Shown in pieces: positions 8,180 to 17,437 of a DNA stretch of 64,000 nucleotides (positions are counted from its first letter, which is position 1; the number at the start of each line of letters is the position of its first letter). The notes under the pieces were generated by a model, which saw only the letters and a program-made list of their open reading frames with translations, was not told the origin of the DNA and made no database searches. The DNA is taken from assembly GCF_003993795.1 (NCBI RefSeq), contig NZ_RWKV01000017.1, positions 1 to 64,000 on the forward strand. The letters are read 5' to 3'. The DNA is from Aquabacter cavernae. GTDB lineage: Bacteria; Pseudomonadota; Alphaproteobacteria; Rhizobiales; Xanthobacteraceae. A program made the translations under genes and the position numbers.

Positions 8180-8935
8180 GTGAGCGACTTCCTGCAACTC
8201 GACACCGTCACCGTGCAGTTCGGTGCCCTGAAGGCGGTGGACAGCGTGTCGATCCGCGTGCGCGAGGGCGAACGGCGGGCCATCATCGGCCCCAACGGCG
8301 CCGGAAAGACCACGCTGTTCAACGCCATCACCGGCATGGTGCGCGCCACCACGGGCCGCATCCTGTTCAATGGCGGGGACGTGACCCGCGCGCCCATCCA
8401 TGAGCGCGCCCGGCGCGGCATGAGCCGCACCTTCCAGATCACCAATCTTTTCCCCAATTTGACGGTCGCCGAGAATATGCGCCTTGCGCTGCGCGGCCTC
8501 TCGCCCCGCAAATTCTCCATGTTCGGCCCGCCCGCCTTGACCGACGAGGAAACGGACCGCGCCCGCCGGGCGCTGGAAATCTCCCGCCTCCATTCGCGGC
8601 AGAACACCGTGGTGAAGGAAATGTCCTATGGCGAGCAGCGCCAGCTGGAGATGGCCATGGCGCTGGTGGCCCAGCCCAAACTGCTGCTGCTGGACGAGCC
8701 CGCCGCCGGCCTTTCCCCCGCCGAGCGCGTCATCGTCTCCGACATCATCCGCGCCTTGCCGCGCGACCTCACCCTCGTGCTCATCGAGCACGACATGGAC
8801 CTCGTGCTCTCGCTGGTGGACTACGTGACGGTGCTGAACAACGGCAAGCTCCTGGTGGAGGCGCCGCCCTCCGAAATCCGTGTCAACAAGGACGTTCAGG
8901 ACGTCTATCTGGGCAAGGCGCGCCACGATGCTTGA
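8180..8935 (+). CDS. LivG-type ABC transporter ATPase
   Basis: This 251-residue cytoplasmic ATPase shows Walker A GPNGAGKTT (about residues 34-42), ABC signature MSYGEQRQLEMA, Walker B LLLLDEPAAGLS and the switch histidine in LIEHDMD. The start is GTG at 8180, with no strong Shine-Dalgarno; the upstream bases belong to the repeat region. It overlaps the LivF-type gene by eight bases. It pairs with the permeases and binding protein upstream. Confidence 0.92.
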   Translation: MSDFLQLDTVTVQFGALKAVDSVSIRVREGERRAIIGPNGAGKTTLFNAITGMVRATTGRILFNGGDVTRAPIHERARRGMSRTFQITNLFPNLTVAENMRLALRGLSPRKFSMFGPPALTDEETDRARRALEISRLHSRQNTVVKEMSYGEQRQLEMAMALVAQPKLLLLDEPAAGLSPAERVIVSDIIRALPRDLTLVLIEHDMDLVLSLVDYVTVLNNGKLLVEAPPSEIRVNKDVQDVYLGKARHDA

Positions 8936-9632
8936 GGTCAGCGACATCCATTCCTATTACGGCGACGCCCATGTGCTGCACGGCGCGACGCTCAATGTGG
9001 GCAAGAGCGAAGTGGTGGCGCTTCTCGGGCGCAACGGCATGGGCAAGACCACGCTCATCCGCTCCGTGATGGGGGTCTCCCCGCCCGGCGTGCGCGCGGG
9101 CAGCATCACCTTCAAGGGCCAGCCCATTCTCGGCCTCTCCCCCCATCTCATCGCCAAGCTGGGCGTGGGCTATGTGCCCCAGGGGCGGCGGCTCTTCCCC
9201 TCCCTCACCGTCACCGAGCACCTGACCGTGCTGAAGCCCGCCAGCGCCACCCATGGCTGGACCGTGGCGAAGGCGTTCGAGTTCTTCCCGCGCCTCGCGG
9301 AGCGCCGCCATCATCGCGGCAACCAGCTTTCCGGCGGCGAGCGGCAGATGCTGGCGGTGGCCCGCGCGCTGATGATCGACCCCGAGCTGATCCTCATGGA
9401 CGAGCCCTCCGAGGGCCTGGCGCCGGTGATGGTGCAGCACCTGGAAGGCATCATCCAGGTGCTGAAGGATGCGGGCCTCTCCATCCTGCTGGTGGAGCAG
9501 AACCTCTACAGCGCCCTCGCCGTCTCCGACCGCGTCTATATCCTGGAGACGGGCCGCGTGGTGCACCACGCCACCTCCGCCGAGATCGGCAAGGAACCGG
9601 AGACATTGACCCGCTTCCTGGGCGTGCACTGA
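8928..9632 (+). CDS. LivF-type ABC transporter ATPase
   Basis: This 234-residue ATPase begins MLEVSDIHSYYGDAHVLHG, the standard LivF opening, which supports ATG 8928 over a start 16 codons upstream. Walker A GRNGMGKTT, signature LSGGERQMLAVAR, Walker B LILMDEPSEGL and the switch histidine region are present. It completes the five-component importer. The next small gene starts two bases after its stop. Confidence 0.93.
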   Translation: MLEVSDIHSYYGDAHVLHGATLNVGKSEVVALLGRNGMGKTTLIRSVMGVSPPGVRAGSITFKGQPILGLSPHLIAKLGVGYVPQGRRLFPSLTVTEHLTVLKPASATHGWTVAKAFEFFPRLAERRHHRGNQLSGGERQMLAVARALMIDPELILMDEPSEGLAPVMVQHLEGIIQVLKDAGLSILLVEQNLYSALAVSDRVYILETGRVVHHATSAEIGKEPETLTRFLGVH

Positions 9633-9633
9633 C

Positions 9634-9834
9634 ATGAGCGACGAGACCGCCCGCGCACTGCTGCGCGAGACGCACGGCGTCACCGTGGATGCCGCCGAGG
9701 CCGAGGCGGCGCGGGCGGTGGCGCAGGCGGCGGGGCGCGCGGTCGCCGCCGCCGCCGACCGGCTGATGACCCTGGACGAGACGCCCTGGAGCCTCGACAC
9801 GCTGCGTGCCCAAACCAAAGGGGAGCGCCCATGA
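9634..9834 (+). CDS. Small AtzG/DUF4089-like protein, probable amidase partner
   Basis: This 66-residue, alanine-rich, helical protein lies between the LivF-type gene and an AtzE-like amidase, overlapping the amidase start by ATGA. Size, position and composition match the GatC-like AtzG/DUF4089 small subunit that stabilises AtzE-type amidases such as 1-carboxybiuret hydrolase. Visible features are a helical hairpin-like segment (about residues 15-45) and a C-terminal extended tail ETPWSLDTLRAQ that could wrap a partner. Sequence identity to AtzG cannot be measured here, so the assignment rests on context. Confidence 0.65.
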   Translation: MSDETARALLRETHGVTVDAAEAEAARAVAQAAGRAVAAAADRLMTLDETPWSLDTLRAQTKGERP

Positions 9835-11252
9835 CCGCCTCGGAGAGCCTGCACGCCTTGGGGGTGGTGGAAGCGGCGGACGCCGTCGCGAGCGGGGCCG
9901 TCTCCGCCGAGGCCCTGGCGCTCTGCGCCCTGGAGCGGCTGGAGCAGATCGGCCCCCGCTTCAACGCCGTGGTGGCGCTCGATGCCGAACCGGCCCTTGA
10001 GGCCGCGCGGGCGGTGGACAGGGCGCGGGCGCGGGGCGACGGGCTGGGTCCGCTCGCGGGCGTGCCGCTGGCCCACAAGGACCTGTTCTATCGCGCCGGG
10101 CGCACCTGCGCGGGCGGCTCGCTGATCCGCCGGGATTTCGTGCCCGATGAGACCGCCACCGTCCTGGAGCGGCTGGACGCGGCGGGCGCGCTGGATCTCG
10201 GGCGGCTGCATCTGGCCGAATTCGCCCTCTCGCCCACGGGCTTCAACGCCCATGACGGGCATGGGCGCAATCCCTGGAGCCTCGACCATTGCTCGGGCGG
10301 CTCCTCCTCCGGCTCCGGCGCGGCGGTGGCGGCGCGCCTCGTGAGCGGGGCGCTGGGATCGGACACGGGCGGCTCCATCCGCCATCCCGCCGCCATGTGC
10401 GGCATTACCGGCCTGAAGCCCACCCACGGGCTGGTGCCGCTGGCCGGCGCCATGCCCCTCTCGCCCAGCCTCGACACGCTCGGCCCGCTCGCCCGCAGCG
10501 CGCGGGACGCGGCGCGGCTGCTGACCGTCATCGCCGGGCCGGACCCGCGCGATGCCTCCACGCTGGCAGCACCCGTGCGCGACTATGAGATGGGGCTCGA
10601 CGGCGACCTCTCCGGCCTCACCATCGCGGTGCCCGCGGGCTATTATCGCGAGGCGGCGACGCCGGAAATCCTCGCGCTGCTGGATGCGAGCCTCGACGTG
10701 CTGAAGGCGCAAGGCGCGCGGGTGGTCGAGACGCATGTGCCGGACATGGCCACCCTGAATGCCATGATGCAATTGGTCATGGGCGTGGAGGCGGCGGCGC
10801 TGCATCGCCGCTGGCTGGAGGAGCGGCCGCAGGATTACGGGGCGCAGGTGCGCGCCCGCATCCTGCCGGGCCTGTTCTATCCCGCCACCCGATATGCGGA
10901 AGCGCTGATGCTGCGCGCCAAGCTCGCCCGCGAGTGGCTGGACACCGCCATGGCCGGGGCGGACATGGTGCATATTCCCACCCTCGCCGTGCCCGTGCCC
11001 ACCATCGCCGAGACCACGGAAGGCGCGCCCGCCGACATCGCCGCCGCCATCGGCCGCGTGACCCACTGCACCCGCGCGGTGAATTATCTTGGCCTGCCCT
11101 CCCTGAGCCTGCCCTGCGGCTTCACGGGAAGCGGCATGCCCGCCGCCTTCCAACTGGTGGGCCGCCCCTTCGGCGAGGCCCTGCTGCTGAAAGCGGGCGA
11201 CGCCTACCAGCGCGCCACCCCCTTCCACCGCGCGGTGCCGCCGGGCTGCTAG
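9831..11252 (+). CDS. AtzE-like amidase (amidase-signature family)
   Basis: This 473-residue serine amidase shows the catalytic triad: Lys83 in PLAHKDLF, the serine-rich stretch around residues 155-162 (CSGGSSSGSGAA), and nucleophile Ser182 in GSDTGGSIRHPA. This family hydrolyses linear amides, including half-amides, carboxybiuret and carbamoyl compounds. It is translationally coupled to a small AtzG-like protein, as for AtzE. In this cluster it is a plausible second step after ring opening by the deacetylase-fold hydrolases. The true substrate is not evident from sequence. Confidence 0.9.
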   Translation: MTASESLHALGVVEAADAVASGAVSAEALALCALERLEQIGPRFNAVVALDAEPALEAARAVDRARARGDGLGPLAGVPLAHKDLFYRAGRTCAGGSLIRRDFVPDETATVLERLDAAGALDLGRLHLAEFALSPTGFNAHDGHGRNPWSLDHCSGGSSSGSGAAVAARLVSGALGSDTGGSIRHPAAMCGITGLKPTHGLVPLAGAMPLSPSLDTLGPLARSARDAARLLTVIAGPDPRDASTLAAPVRDYEMGLDGDLSGLTIAVPAGYYREAATPEILALLDASLDVLKAQGARVVETHVPDMATLNAMMQLVMGVEAAALHRRWLEERPQDYGAQVRARILPGLFYPATRYAEALMLRAKLAREWLDTAMAGADMVHIPTLAVPVPTIAETTEGAPADIAAAIGRVTHCTRAVNYLGLPSLSLPCGFTGSGMPAAFQLVGRPFGEALLLKAGDAYQRATPFHRAVPPGC

Positions 11253-11373
11253 AGCTGCTTCCCCCACCGCGAAGCGACCGAACGCCCAATCGCGCGGCAG
11301 GGGGCGCCCGCTTTTACCTCTTGCCTCGGGACACCCGGACGCGGTCTGGTAGGAATGTGGAGCGGCATCGATC

Positions 11374-12798
11374 ATGCCGCCTGTCGGGGGACAGCGAGTG
11401 TCTGGGTCACTGAAGAAGGGGGCGCTCGGCCTCCTCGACACCTTGATCATGGCTGTGGCGGGCTCGGCCCCGGCCTATTCGATCACCGCCAGCACGGCTG
11501 CCCTTGTGGCGGCGGTGGGCGTTGCCGGGCCAGCCGCGCTCTGGGTGGCGTTCCTGCCCATGATCGGCATCACCGTCGCCTTCTCCTATCTCAACAAATG
11601 GCGCTCCGATGCGGGCGCCGCCTATGCCTGGGTGGGGCGCGCCATCCATCCCGCGCTGGGCTTCCTCTCCGGCTGGGCGCTGCTGAGCCTCTCCACCATC
11701 TTCATGGTGGCCGCCGCATTGCCGGCGGGCGAGGCGACGCTCGATCTGTTCGCGCCGGGCGAGCTGCACAGCGTGACCTGGGCCACCGGCATCGGCGTGG
11801 TCTGGTTCCTGGGCGTGCTGACGCTGGTCACCATCGGCATCACCGCCACCGCCCGCGTGCAGGTGGCCATGACGCTGCTGGAGCTGGGCGCGCTGCTGCT
11901 GGTGGGCACGCTCGCCATCTGGAACGCCAGCGCGGCCCCTGTGGCGGCTTTCTCCTGGGACTGGTTCCTGCCCACGAGCTTCCCGAGCTTCCAGGCCTTT
12001 TCCGCCGGCATGCTGGTGGCGGTGTTCTATTATTTCGGCTGGGACGTGTCCTCCAACCTCGCCGAGGAGACCGCCGACGGCGAGAAGAATGCCGGGCTCG
12101 GCGGCATGGTCGGCGTGCTGGTCATCTTCCTGATCTTCATCCTGATCCAGGTGGCGGTGCAGATGGCGCTCACCCCCGCGCAGGTGCAGGCCAACAGCGC
12201 CAATCTCATGCCCGCTCTCGGCCATGCGGCGCTGCCGGGGGCCTGGGCCTCCATCGCCGTCCTCGCGGTGATGGTGAGCGCGGTGGCGACGCTGGAAACC
12301 CAGCTCCTGCAATGCACGCGCCTGCTCTATTCCATGGCGCGTGACCGCGTGATCGGGCCGTCCATGGGGCATCTGCACCCGCGCTTCCAGACCCCGTGGC
12401 TGGCCGGCTTCGCAGTGGCGGGCGTGTCGCTGCTGCTGTTCGCGGTGTCGGCCACCGTGCCCACCATCAACCTGCTCATGAGCGACCTCATCAACGCCAT
12501 CGGCGTGCAGGTGTCCTTCTATTACTCCATGGCCGGCATTGCCTGCGCCTGGTACTACCGCAAGGTGCTGCTGACGGACTGGCGGGTGTTCGTGTTCGCC
12601 GGGTTCATCCCCCTGGCGTCCGCGCTGTTCGTCGCCTGCGTCGGGCTTTACCAGTTGCCGCAACTGGGCTGGCGCGTCTGCGCCATCAGCATCGGCACCA
12701 TCGTCATCGGCCTCGTCCCGCTCTGGTATTATCGCCGCCGCTACGGCAGCCGCTTCTATACGGACCCGCCGGAATGCGCCGAGGCCCCGCCGCGATAG
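11374..12798 (+). CDS. APC-superfamily amino acid/amine permease
   Basis: This 474-residue inner-membrane protein has about 12 hydrophobic helices. The APC pattern starts GALGLLDTLIMAVAGSAPAYS (TM1) and continues with NKWRSDAGAAYAWVGRAIHP. The nearest family types are APC transporters for amino acids or polyamines. A GTG start at 11398 is possible. It follows the amidase by 121 bases and precedes dadA on the same strand, so it may import or export the amino acid product or substrate of this cluster; that is inference. Confidence 0.88.
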   Translation: MPPVGGQRVSGSLKKGALGLLDTLIMAVAGSAPAYSITASTAALVAAVGVAGPAALWVAFLPMIGITVAFSYLNKWRSDAGAAYAWVGRAIHPALGFLSGWALLSLSTIFMVAAALPAGEATLDLFAPGELHSVTWATGIGVVWFLGVLTLVTIGITATARVQVAMTLLELGALLLVGTLAIWNASAAPVAAFSWDWFLPTSFPSFQAFSAGMLVAVFYYFGWDVSSNLAEETADGEKNAGLGGMVGVLVIFLIFILIQVAVQMALTPAQVQANSANLMPALGHAALPGAWASIAVLAVMVSAVATLETQLLQCTRLLYSMARDRVIGPSMGHLHPRFQTPWLAGFAVAGVSLLLFAVSATVPTINLLMSDLINAIGVQVSFYYSMAGIACAWYYRKVLLTDWRVFVFAGFIPLASALFVACVGLYQLPQLGWRVCAISIGTIVIGLVPLWYYRRRYGSRFYTDPPECAEAPPR

Positions 12799-12919
12799 GA
12801 AGAGCTGTCACATCCACAAGCGGCCCCTGCGGCTTTATTGGGCTCGAAAGCGCCATGCGAGAGGCTTAGGCTTCATCTGAGCCGTGCGCGGGGTGTGCGG
12901 TCGAGCTGTGAGGACCATC

Positions 12920-14176
12920 ATGAAGGTTGTGATCCTGGGGTCGGGTGTCATCGGTGTCAGTCTTGCCTATTACCTCGCCGAAGGCGGCCACGAGGTGGAG
13001 GTGGTGGACCGGCAGAGCGGGCCGGCCCTGGAAACCAGCTTCGGAAATGCGGGCGAAGTGTCCCCCGGCTATTCCTCCCCCTGGGCCGGGCCGGGACTGC
13101 CCTTCAAGGCCATCAAGTGGCTGGCCATGGAGCATGCGCCGCTGGTGGTGCGCTGGTCGCGCATGAACCCCGCCATGGCGCTGTGGGGCCTCAAGCTGCT
13201 GCGCAACTGCACCACCCACCGCTACGAGGTGAACAAGGGCCGCATGGTGCGCATCGCGGAATATAGCCGCGACTGCCTCCTGGCCCTGCGCCAGAAGACC
13301 GGCCTGCAATATGACGCCCGCATGCAGGGCACCCTGCAGCTGTTCCGCACCCAGGAGCAGATGGACCATATCCACGGCGACACGGAAGTGCTCGACCGCT
13401 ACGGCGTGCCCTATGAGGTGCTGGACCCCGCCGGCTGCATCGCCGTGGAGCCGGCTTTGGCGCGGGTGCGCGAGAAGTTCGTGGGCGGCCTGCGCCTGCC
13501 CCATGACGAGACCGGCGACTGCTTCAAGTTCACCAACGCCCTGGCGGACCTCGCCGCGGCCAAGGGCGTGCGCTTCACCTTCGGCCGCTCCATCCTCTCC
13601 ATCGAGCAGGACAAGGGCGCCATCACCGGCGTCGTGACCGATGCGGGGCGGATCGTGGCCGATGCCTATGTGATGGCGCTCGGCTCCTATTCGCCGCGCT
13701 TCCTCAAGCCGCTGGGCATCTCCATCCCGGTCTATCCGGTGAAGGGCTATTCGCTCACCGTTCCCATCACGGACCCGGCGGGCGCGCCGGAATCCACCGT
13801 CATGGACGAGACCTTCAAGGTGGCCGTCACCCGCCTCGGCGACCGCATCCGCATCGGCGGCACGGCGGAACTGGGCGGCTTCGACCTGTCGCTCCATCCC
13901 GAGCGCCGCGCCACCCTGGAGCATGTGGTGGGCGACCTCTTCCCGGACGGCGGCGATGGCAAGGCGGGCACCTTCTGGACCGGCCTTCGCCCCATGACAC
14001 CCGACGGCACGCCGCTGCTCGGCCCCACCCGCTATCCCAACCTGCACCTCGCCACCGGCCACGGCACGCTGGGCTGGACCATGGCGGCGGGCACCGGCCG
14101 GGCCATGGCGGACCTGCTTTCCGGCCGCAAGCCGGAGATCGACATGGACGGCCTCACCATCGCCCGCTACGGCTGA
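12920..14176 (+). CDS. dadA: D-amino-acid dehydrogenase small subunit
   Basis: This 418-residue FAD protein of the DAO family starts [23 protein letters not shown], the dinucleotide-binding motif of DadA, and carries [19 protein letters not shown], a strongly characteristic DadA stretch, and [13 protein letters not shown] and [13 protein letters not shown] at the C terminus. The start with GTGAGGA about 8 bases upstream is preferred over one 12 codons earlier. It oxidises D-amino acids (typically D-Ala) to 2-oxo acids and ammonia at the membrane. A terminator follows, ending the cluster. Confidence 0.94.
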   Translation: MKVVILGSGVIGVSLAYYLAEGGHEVEVVDRQSGPALETSFGNAGEVSPGYSSPWAGPGLPFKAIKWLAMEHAPLVVRWSRMNPAMALWGLKLLRNCTTHRYEVNKGRMVRIAEYSRDCLLALRQKTGLQYDARMQGTLQLFRTQEQMDHIHGDTEVLDRYGVPYEVLDPAGCIAVEPALARVREKFVGGLRLPHDETGDCFKFTNALADLAAAKGVRFTFGRSILSIEQDKGAITGVVTDAGRIVADAYVMALGSYSPRFLKPLGISIPVYPVKGYSLTVPITDPAGAPESTVMDETFKVAVTRLGDRIRIGGTAELGGFDLSLHPERRATLEHVVGDLFPDGGDGKAGTFWTGLRPMTPDGTPLLGPTRYPNLHLATGHGTLGWTMAAGTGRAMADLLSGRKPEIDMDGLTIARYG

Positions 14177-14193
14177 ACCGCGCGGAGCCACAT

Positions 14194-14240
14194 CTGCGCC
14201 GCGCCCGACGTTCCTGTCGGCGCGGCGCAGTCGTTTCGTA
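14194..14240 (+). terminator. Rho-independent-type terminator after dadA
   Basis: The stem CTGCGCCGCGCC..GAC pairs with GTCGGCGCGGCGCAG around a short loop (one bulged base), followed by TCGTTTCGTAATTT. It lies 18 bases after the dadA stop. Confidence 0.7.
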
Positions 14241-14334
14241 ATTTAGTGTAATAAAACAAGCCGAGGCAGGTCACGAAACACACATATATCTTCGTATAGA
14301 TCCGCCCATTGCCTTCGGATCTTACGAGACCCTC

Positions 14335-14856
14335 ATGACTTTCCCCGGCACCTTGAAGACCATCCTCGTTTACGGATGTCTCAGCCTCGCGTCCCTCACG
14401 CCGGCTGTCGCGCAATCGGGCGGGGGAAGCGGGGGCTCCAACGAGACCCGCCATGGTGCCTGGACCTTCTTCACCCGGCCCGACCCGCAATCCAAGAAGA
14501 CCGAATACACCATCTACAATCCGGCCCAGAAGGTGGAGAACGTGGCCCTGATGTTCCGCTGCACCCCGAACGGGCTGTGGGGCTTCCTCTTCGACGGCAC
14601 GCAGCACAAGGCCGGGGCGGCCCTCAAGGTCAGCTTCAAGTTCGACGGCAAGACCACCCAGGCGGTGGAGGCGGCGGCCGGAGACGGCGATCCCGTCATC
14701 ATGCTGCGCGTGACCGACGCGCTGATCAGCGACCTCATCAAGGCCCGCACATTCTCCATCACCGCCAGCGGCGAGGGCCCGGCCAAGACCTACAGTTTCG
14801 ACAATGCGGAAGCACAGGCGGTCTTCCTGCTGTTTTCCCAGAACTGCCAGGGATGA
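14335..14856 (+). CDS. Secreted small protein of unknown function
   Basis: This 173-residue protein has a Sec signal peptide (about residues 1-26, ending PAVAQ) and a glycine/serine linker (SGGGSGGS). The mature domain looks like a beta-sandwich: EYTIYNPAQ, NVALMFRC, VSFKFDGK and a second cysteine at FSQNC near the end, giving a possible disulphide. The pattern is reminiscent of alphaproteobacterial IalB-like or VasI-like secreted proteins, but I cannot assign it. It is a single gene between two terminators, preceded by an AT-rich stretch at 14240-14310 that probably holds its promoter. Confidence 0.75.
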   Translation: MTFPGTLKTILVYGCLSLASLTPAVAQSGGGSGGSNETRHGAWTFFTRPDPQSKKTEYTIYNPAQKVENVALMFRCTPNGLWGFLFDGTQHKAGAALKVSFKFDGKTTQAVEAAAGDGDPVIMLRVTDALISDLIKARTFSITASGEGPAKTYSFDNAEAQAVFLLFSQNCQG

Positions 14857-14883
14857 CGGTCTAGGGACTGATAGAAGCGAAGA

Positions 14884-14916
14884 GGCCCTCCCCCGCATGA
14901 CGGGAGAGGGCCTTTT
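14884..14916. terminator. Bidirectional terminator between convergent genes
   Basis: GGCCCTC pairs with GAGGGCC, extended by CCCG/CGGG across one mismatch, loop CATGA, followed by TTTT on the plus strand. It separates the secreted-protein gene from the convergent ABC transporter gene. Confidence 0.75.
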
Positions 14917-14945
14917 GGGTCACGCGGGCGAAGCGGCGCCCGCCG

Positions 14946-16484
14946 TCACTTCCGGCCGGTGGTGCGCACCGTGCCGCGGCTCACATGCTTCTCGGCCCAG
15001 CGGGCGAGGCGCACGAAGGGCAGGCCCAGCAGCAGATAGACCGCCGCCACCAGAAGGCCGGTGCCGAAATAGTCGTAATAGGTGGTGGAGATCTGTTCGT
15101 AGGTCTTGGTCAGCTCCACCAGCGAGATCACGGAGACCAGCGAGGAATCCTTGATCAGCGAGATGAAGTCATTGGTGGTGGGCGGCAGGACGATGCGCGC
15201 CGCCTGGGGAATGATGACGTTCCGCAGCGCCTGCCGCTCGGTCATGTTGAGGGCGATGGCGGTTTCCATCTGGTGGCGCGGAATGGCCAGCAGGCCCGCC
15301 CGGTAATTCTCCGCCTCATAGGCCGCGTAATTCAGCCCCAGCGCCAGCACGCCCGCCACGAACGGGTCCAGCTGGATGCCGATCTTGGGCAGGCCGTAAT
15401 AGATGAACAGCACCTGGATGAGCAGCGGGGTGCCGCGCACCACCTCGATATAGACCTGGGCGAAGCGGTCCAGCACCGTGCCGCCATAGACGCGGCAGAG
15501 CGCCAGGGTCGCGCCCAGCGCCACGGCGAGGATCATGGCCAGGATGGAGATTTCCATGGTCATGACCGCCGCCCAGAAGAGCTGCGGCAGGAAGCGGATA
15601 TAGCGCTCGATCTGCGCCTTCCAGCCGCGCGGCTGGGTCTCTTCCACGAAATTGGTATAGGCGGTGGGCTGCACCTGCATGGGGCGGGTATCGCCGGTCA
15701 CCTGGGCCATCATGGGCGTCCAGATGGCCCATTTGTCCAGGATCTTGCGCATCTCGCCGTCCTGAATCATCTGCGAAATGCCGCTGTTCAGCTCCGCGAG
15801 CAGCTTGGGATTGCCACCCTTCTTCACCGCGATGCCGTATTCGATGCGGCCCACCGGCGTGCCGGTGAACTGGAGGGCATCGTCGGGCTGGGCGTAATAG
15901 ACCGCGATGGGGAAATCCATCACGGTGGCGTCGATGCGCTTCAGCTTGAGATCGGAATAGGCGTCGATCTCTTCCTCATAGGAGCGCACGTCGATGCCGC
16001 CAAAATTGCGCAGCACCCGCTCCATCTGGCTGGATTTCAGCGTGCCCACGCTCTTGCCGCGCAGCTGTTCCAGCCCAGCCACCTCCGGATCGCCCTTGCG
16101 GATCACGATCTGGCCGTAGGTGACGTAATAGGGAATGGTGAAATCCGCCGCCGCCTGATGCTCGGGCGTGATCTCAAGGCCGTTGATCACCGCATCGTAG
16201 AGGCCCGCATTGAGGCCGGGGATGAGGTTGCTCCAGTCATTCTGCACGAACTCGACCGCGCGGCCGAGTTCCTTGCCGATCTGGGTCATGATGTCCGACT
16301 CGAACCCGACGACGATGTTCGGGTCCGCCGGATCCTTGAAGGTATAGGGCGCGCCCGACGTGGCATCGCCGCCATAGCGGATGGTGGGCCCGCCGAAGGT
16401 GGGGGCGGCGGCCGGAGCCTGGGTCTGGGCGATGGCCGAGGTGAGCGAGCAGAGCGTGAGAAGGGCTGCGAAGACGAGGCGCAT
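14946..16484 (-). CDS. Polar amino acid ABC importer: fused binding protein and permease
   Basis: This 512-residue fusion has a signal peptide (about 1-20), then a type 2 periplasmic binding domain (about 33-260, with GFESDIMTQIGKELGR and PYYVTYGQIVIRKGD), a short linker, and a His/Glu/Gln/Arg-type permease domain (about 295-500) with the EAA loop YEAENYRAGLLAIPRHQMETA. The binding domain therefore stays tethered to the membrane. The family normally has separate genes; fusions are known but less common. Its ATPase is encoded 29 bases upstream on the same strand. Substrate is likely a polar amino acid. Confidence 0.92.
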   Translation of the reverse strand: MRLVFAALLTLCSLTSAIAQTQAPAAAPTFGGPTIRYGGDATSGAPYTFKDPADPNIVVGFESDIMTQIGKELGRAVEFVQNDWSNLIPGLNAGLYDAVINGLEITPEHQAAADFTIPYYVTYGQIVIRKGDPEVAGLEQLRGKSVGTLKSSQMERVLRNFGGIDVRSYEEEIDAYSDLKLKRIDATVMDFPIAVYYAQPDDALQFTGTPVGRIEYGIAVKKGGNPKLLAELNSGISQMIQDGEMRKILDKWAIWTPMMAQVTGDTRPMQVQPTAYTNFVEETQPRGWKAQIERYIRFLPQLFWAAVMTMEISILAMILAVALGATLALCRVYGGTVLDRFAQVYIEVVRGTPLLIQVLFIYYGLPKIGIQLDPFVAGVLALGLNYAAYEAENYRAGLLAIPRHQMETAIALNMTERQALRNVIIPQAARIVLPPTTNDFISLIKDSSLVSVISLVELTKTYEQISTTYYDYFGTGLLVAAVYLLLGLPFVRLARWAEKHVSRGTVRTTGRK

Positions 16485-16513
16485 GGCGGTCCCCGAAGAG
16501 GAGAGGAAAAGGA

Positions 16514-17266
16514 TCAGACGAAGCGGCGCAGAAACTGGCGCGTGCGCGGATCCTTGGGATTGGTGAACATCTCGTCCTCGTCGGAGATTTCGACGATGTC
16601 GCCCTTCTCCATGAAGATGATGTAGTCGGAGGCGTCGCGCGCGAAGCGCATCTCGTGGGTGACGCAGATCTGCGTCATGCCCTCATTGTCCAGCTCCTTC
16701 ATCACATCCAGCACCTCGTCCACGAGGCCGGGATCGAGCGCGGAGGTGGGCTCGTCATAGAGCATGATGCGCGGCGCCATGGCGAGCGCGCGGGCGATGG
16801 CGCCGCGCTGCTGCTGGCCGCCGGACAGATTGATGGGGAAGCGGTCGCGCTGCTCGTAGAGGCCCACCTTGCGCAGCAGGCGCTCGGCATTGGCGAGTGC
16901 CTCGGCCTCCTTCACGCCCTTCACCACCATGGGCGCCATCATCACATTCTGGATGAGCGTCTTGTGGGGGAAGAGCTGGTATTGCTGGAACACCATGCCC
17001 ACGTTGCGGCGCAGGCGGTGGGAGACCTCGCCGGGAATCTCCGGCGCCCCGACCTTGCGCTCCATGCGCACGCCGCACGCCTCGATGGCCCCGGAATCGA
17101 TGGTCTCCAGCCCGTTCAGGCAGCGCAGGAGCGTGGACTTGCCGCAACCGGAGGGACCGATGATGGAGACAAGGTCCCCTTCCTCGATCTGGAAGCTGAC
17201 GCCCTTGAGAATCTGAGTGGTGTCGAACGACTTATGAACGTTTTCGACCCGCAGGATCGGCTGCAT
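16514..17266 (-). CDS. Polar amino acid ABC transporter ATPase (GlnQ/GltL type)
   Basis: This 250-residue ATPase shows Walker A GPSGCGKST, FQQYQLFPHKTLIQNVMMAP (family-typical), signature LSGGQQQRGAIARAL, Walker B IMLYDEPTSALDP and switch His in VTHEMRFA. The start MQPILRVENVHKSF is chosen because the frame upstream has no family sequence. It is followed by the fused binding protein/permease and forms a two-gene operon with it. Confidence 0.93.
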   Translation of the reverse strand: MQPILRVENVHKSFDTTQILKGVSFQIEEGDLVSIIGPSGCGKSTLLRCLNGLETIDSGAIEACGVRMERKVGAPEIPGEVSHRLRRNVGMVFQQYQLFPHKTLIQNVMMAPMVVKGVKEAEALANAERLLRKVGLYEQRDRFPINLSGGQQQRGAIARALAMAPRIMLYDEPTSALDPGLVDEVLDVMKELDNEGMTQICVTHEMRFARDASDYIIFMEKGDIVEISDEDEMFTNPKDPRTRQFLRRFV

Positions 17267-17437
17267 GAAGAGTGTCCCCCCGCGGCATGGAACCGCCAGC
17301 GTCCCACCGCGTAATGACGCAGCGTGACAGTGAGGTGACAATCTTCCTGTACCTCCGATCTTCCGCAAGGGAGGAACGTCATTCCCAGCGTGCGCAGGAA
17401 TGACCGGCACACGCGGGGAGGGAAAACCGGGGCGGAC

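Noticed and set aside
7722-8183. Small open frames across the repeat region between binding protein and ATPase genes
   Set aside because: They exist in several frames on both strands, are made of repeat sequence, and lack ribosome sites.
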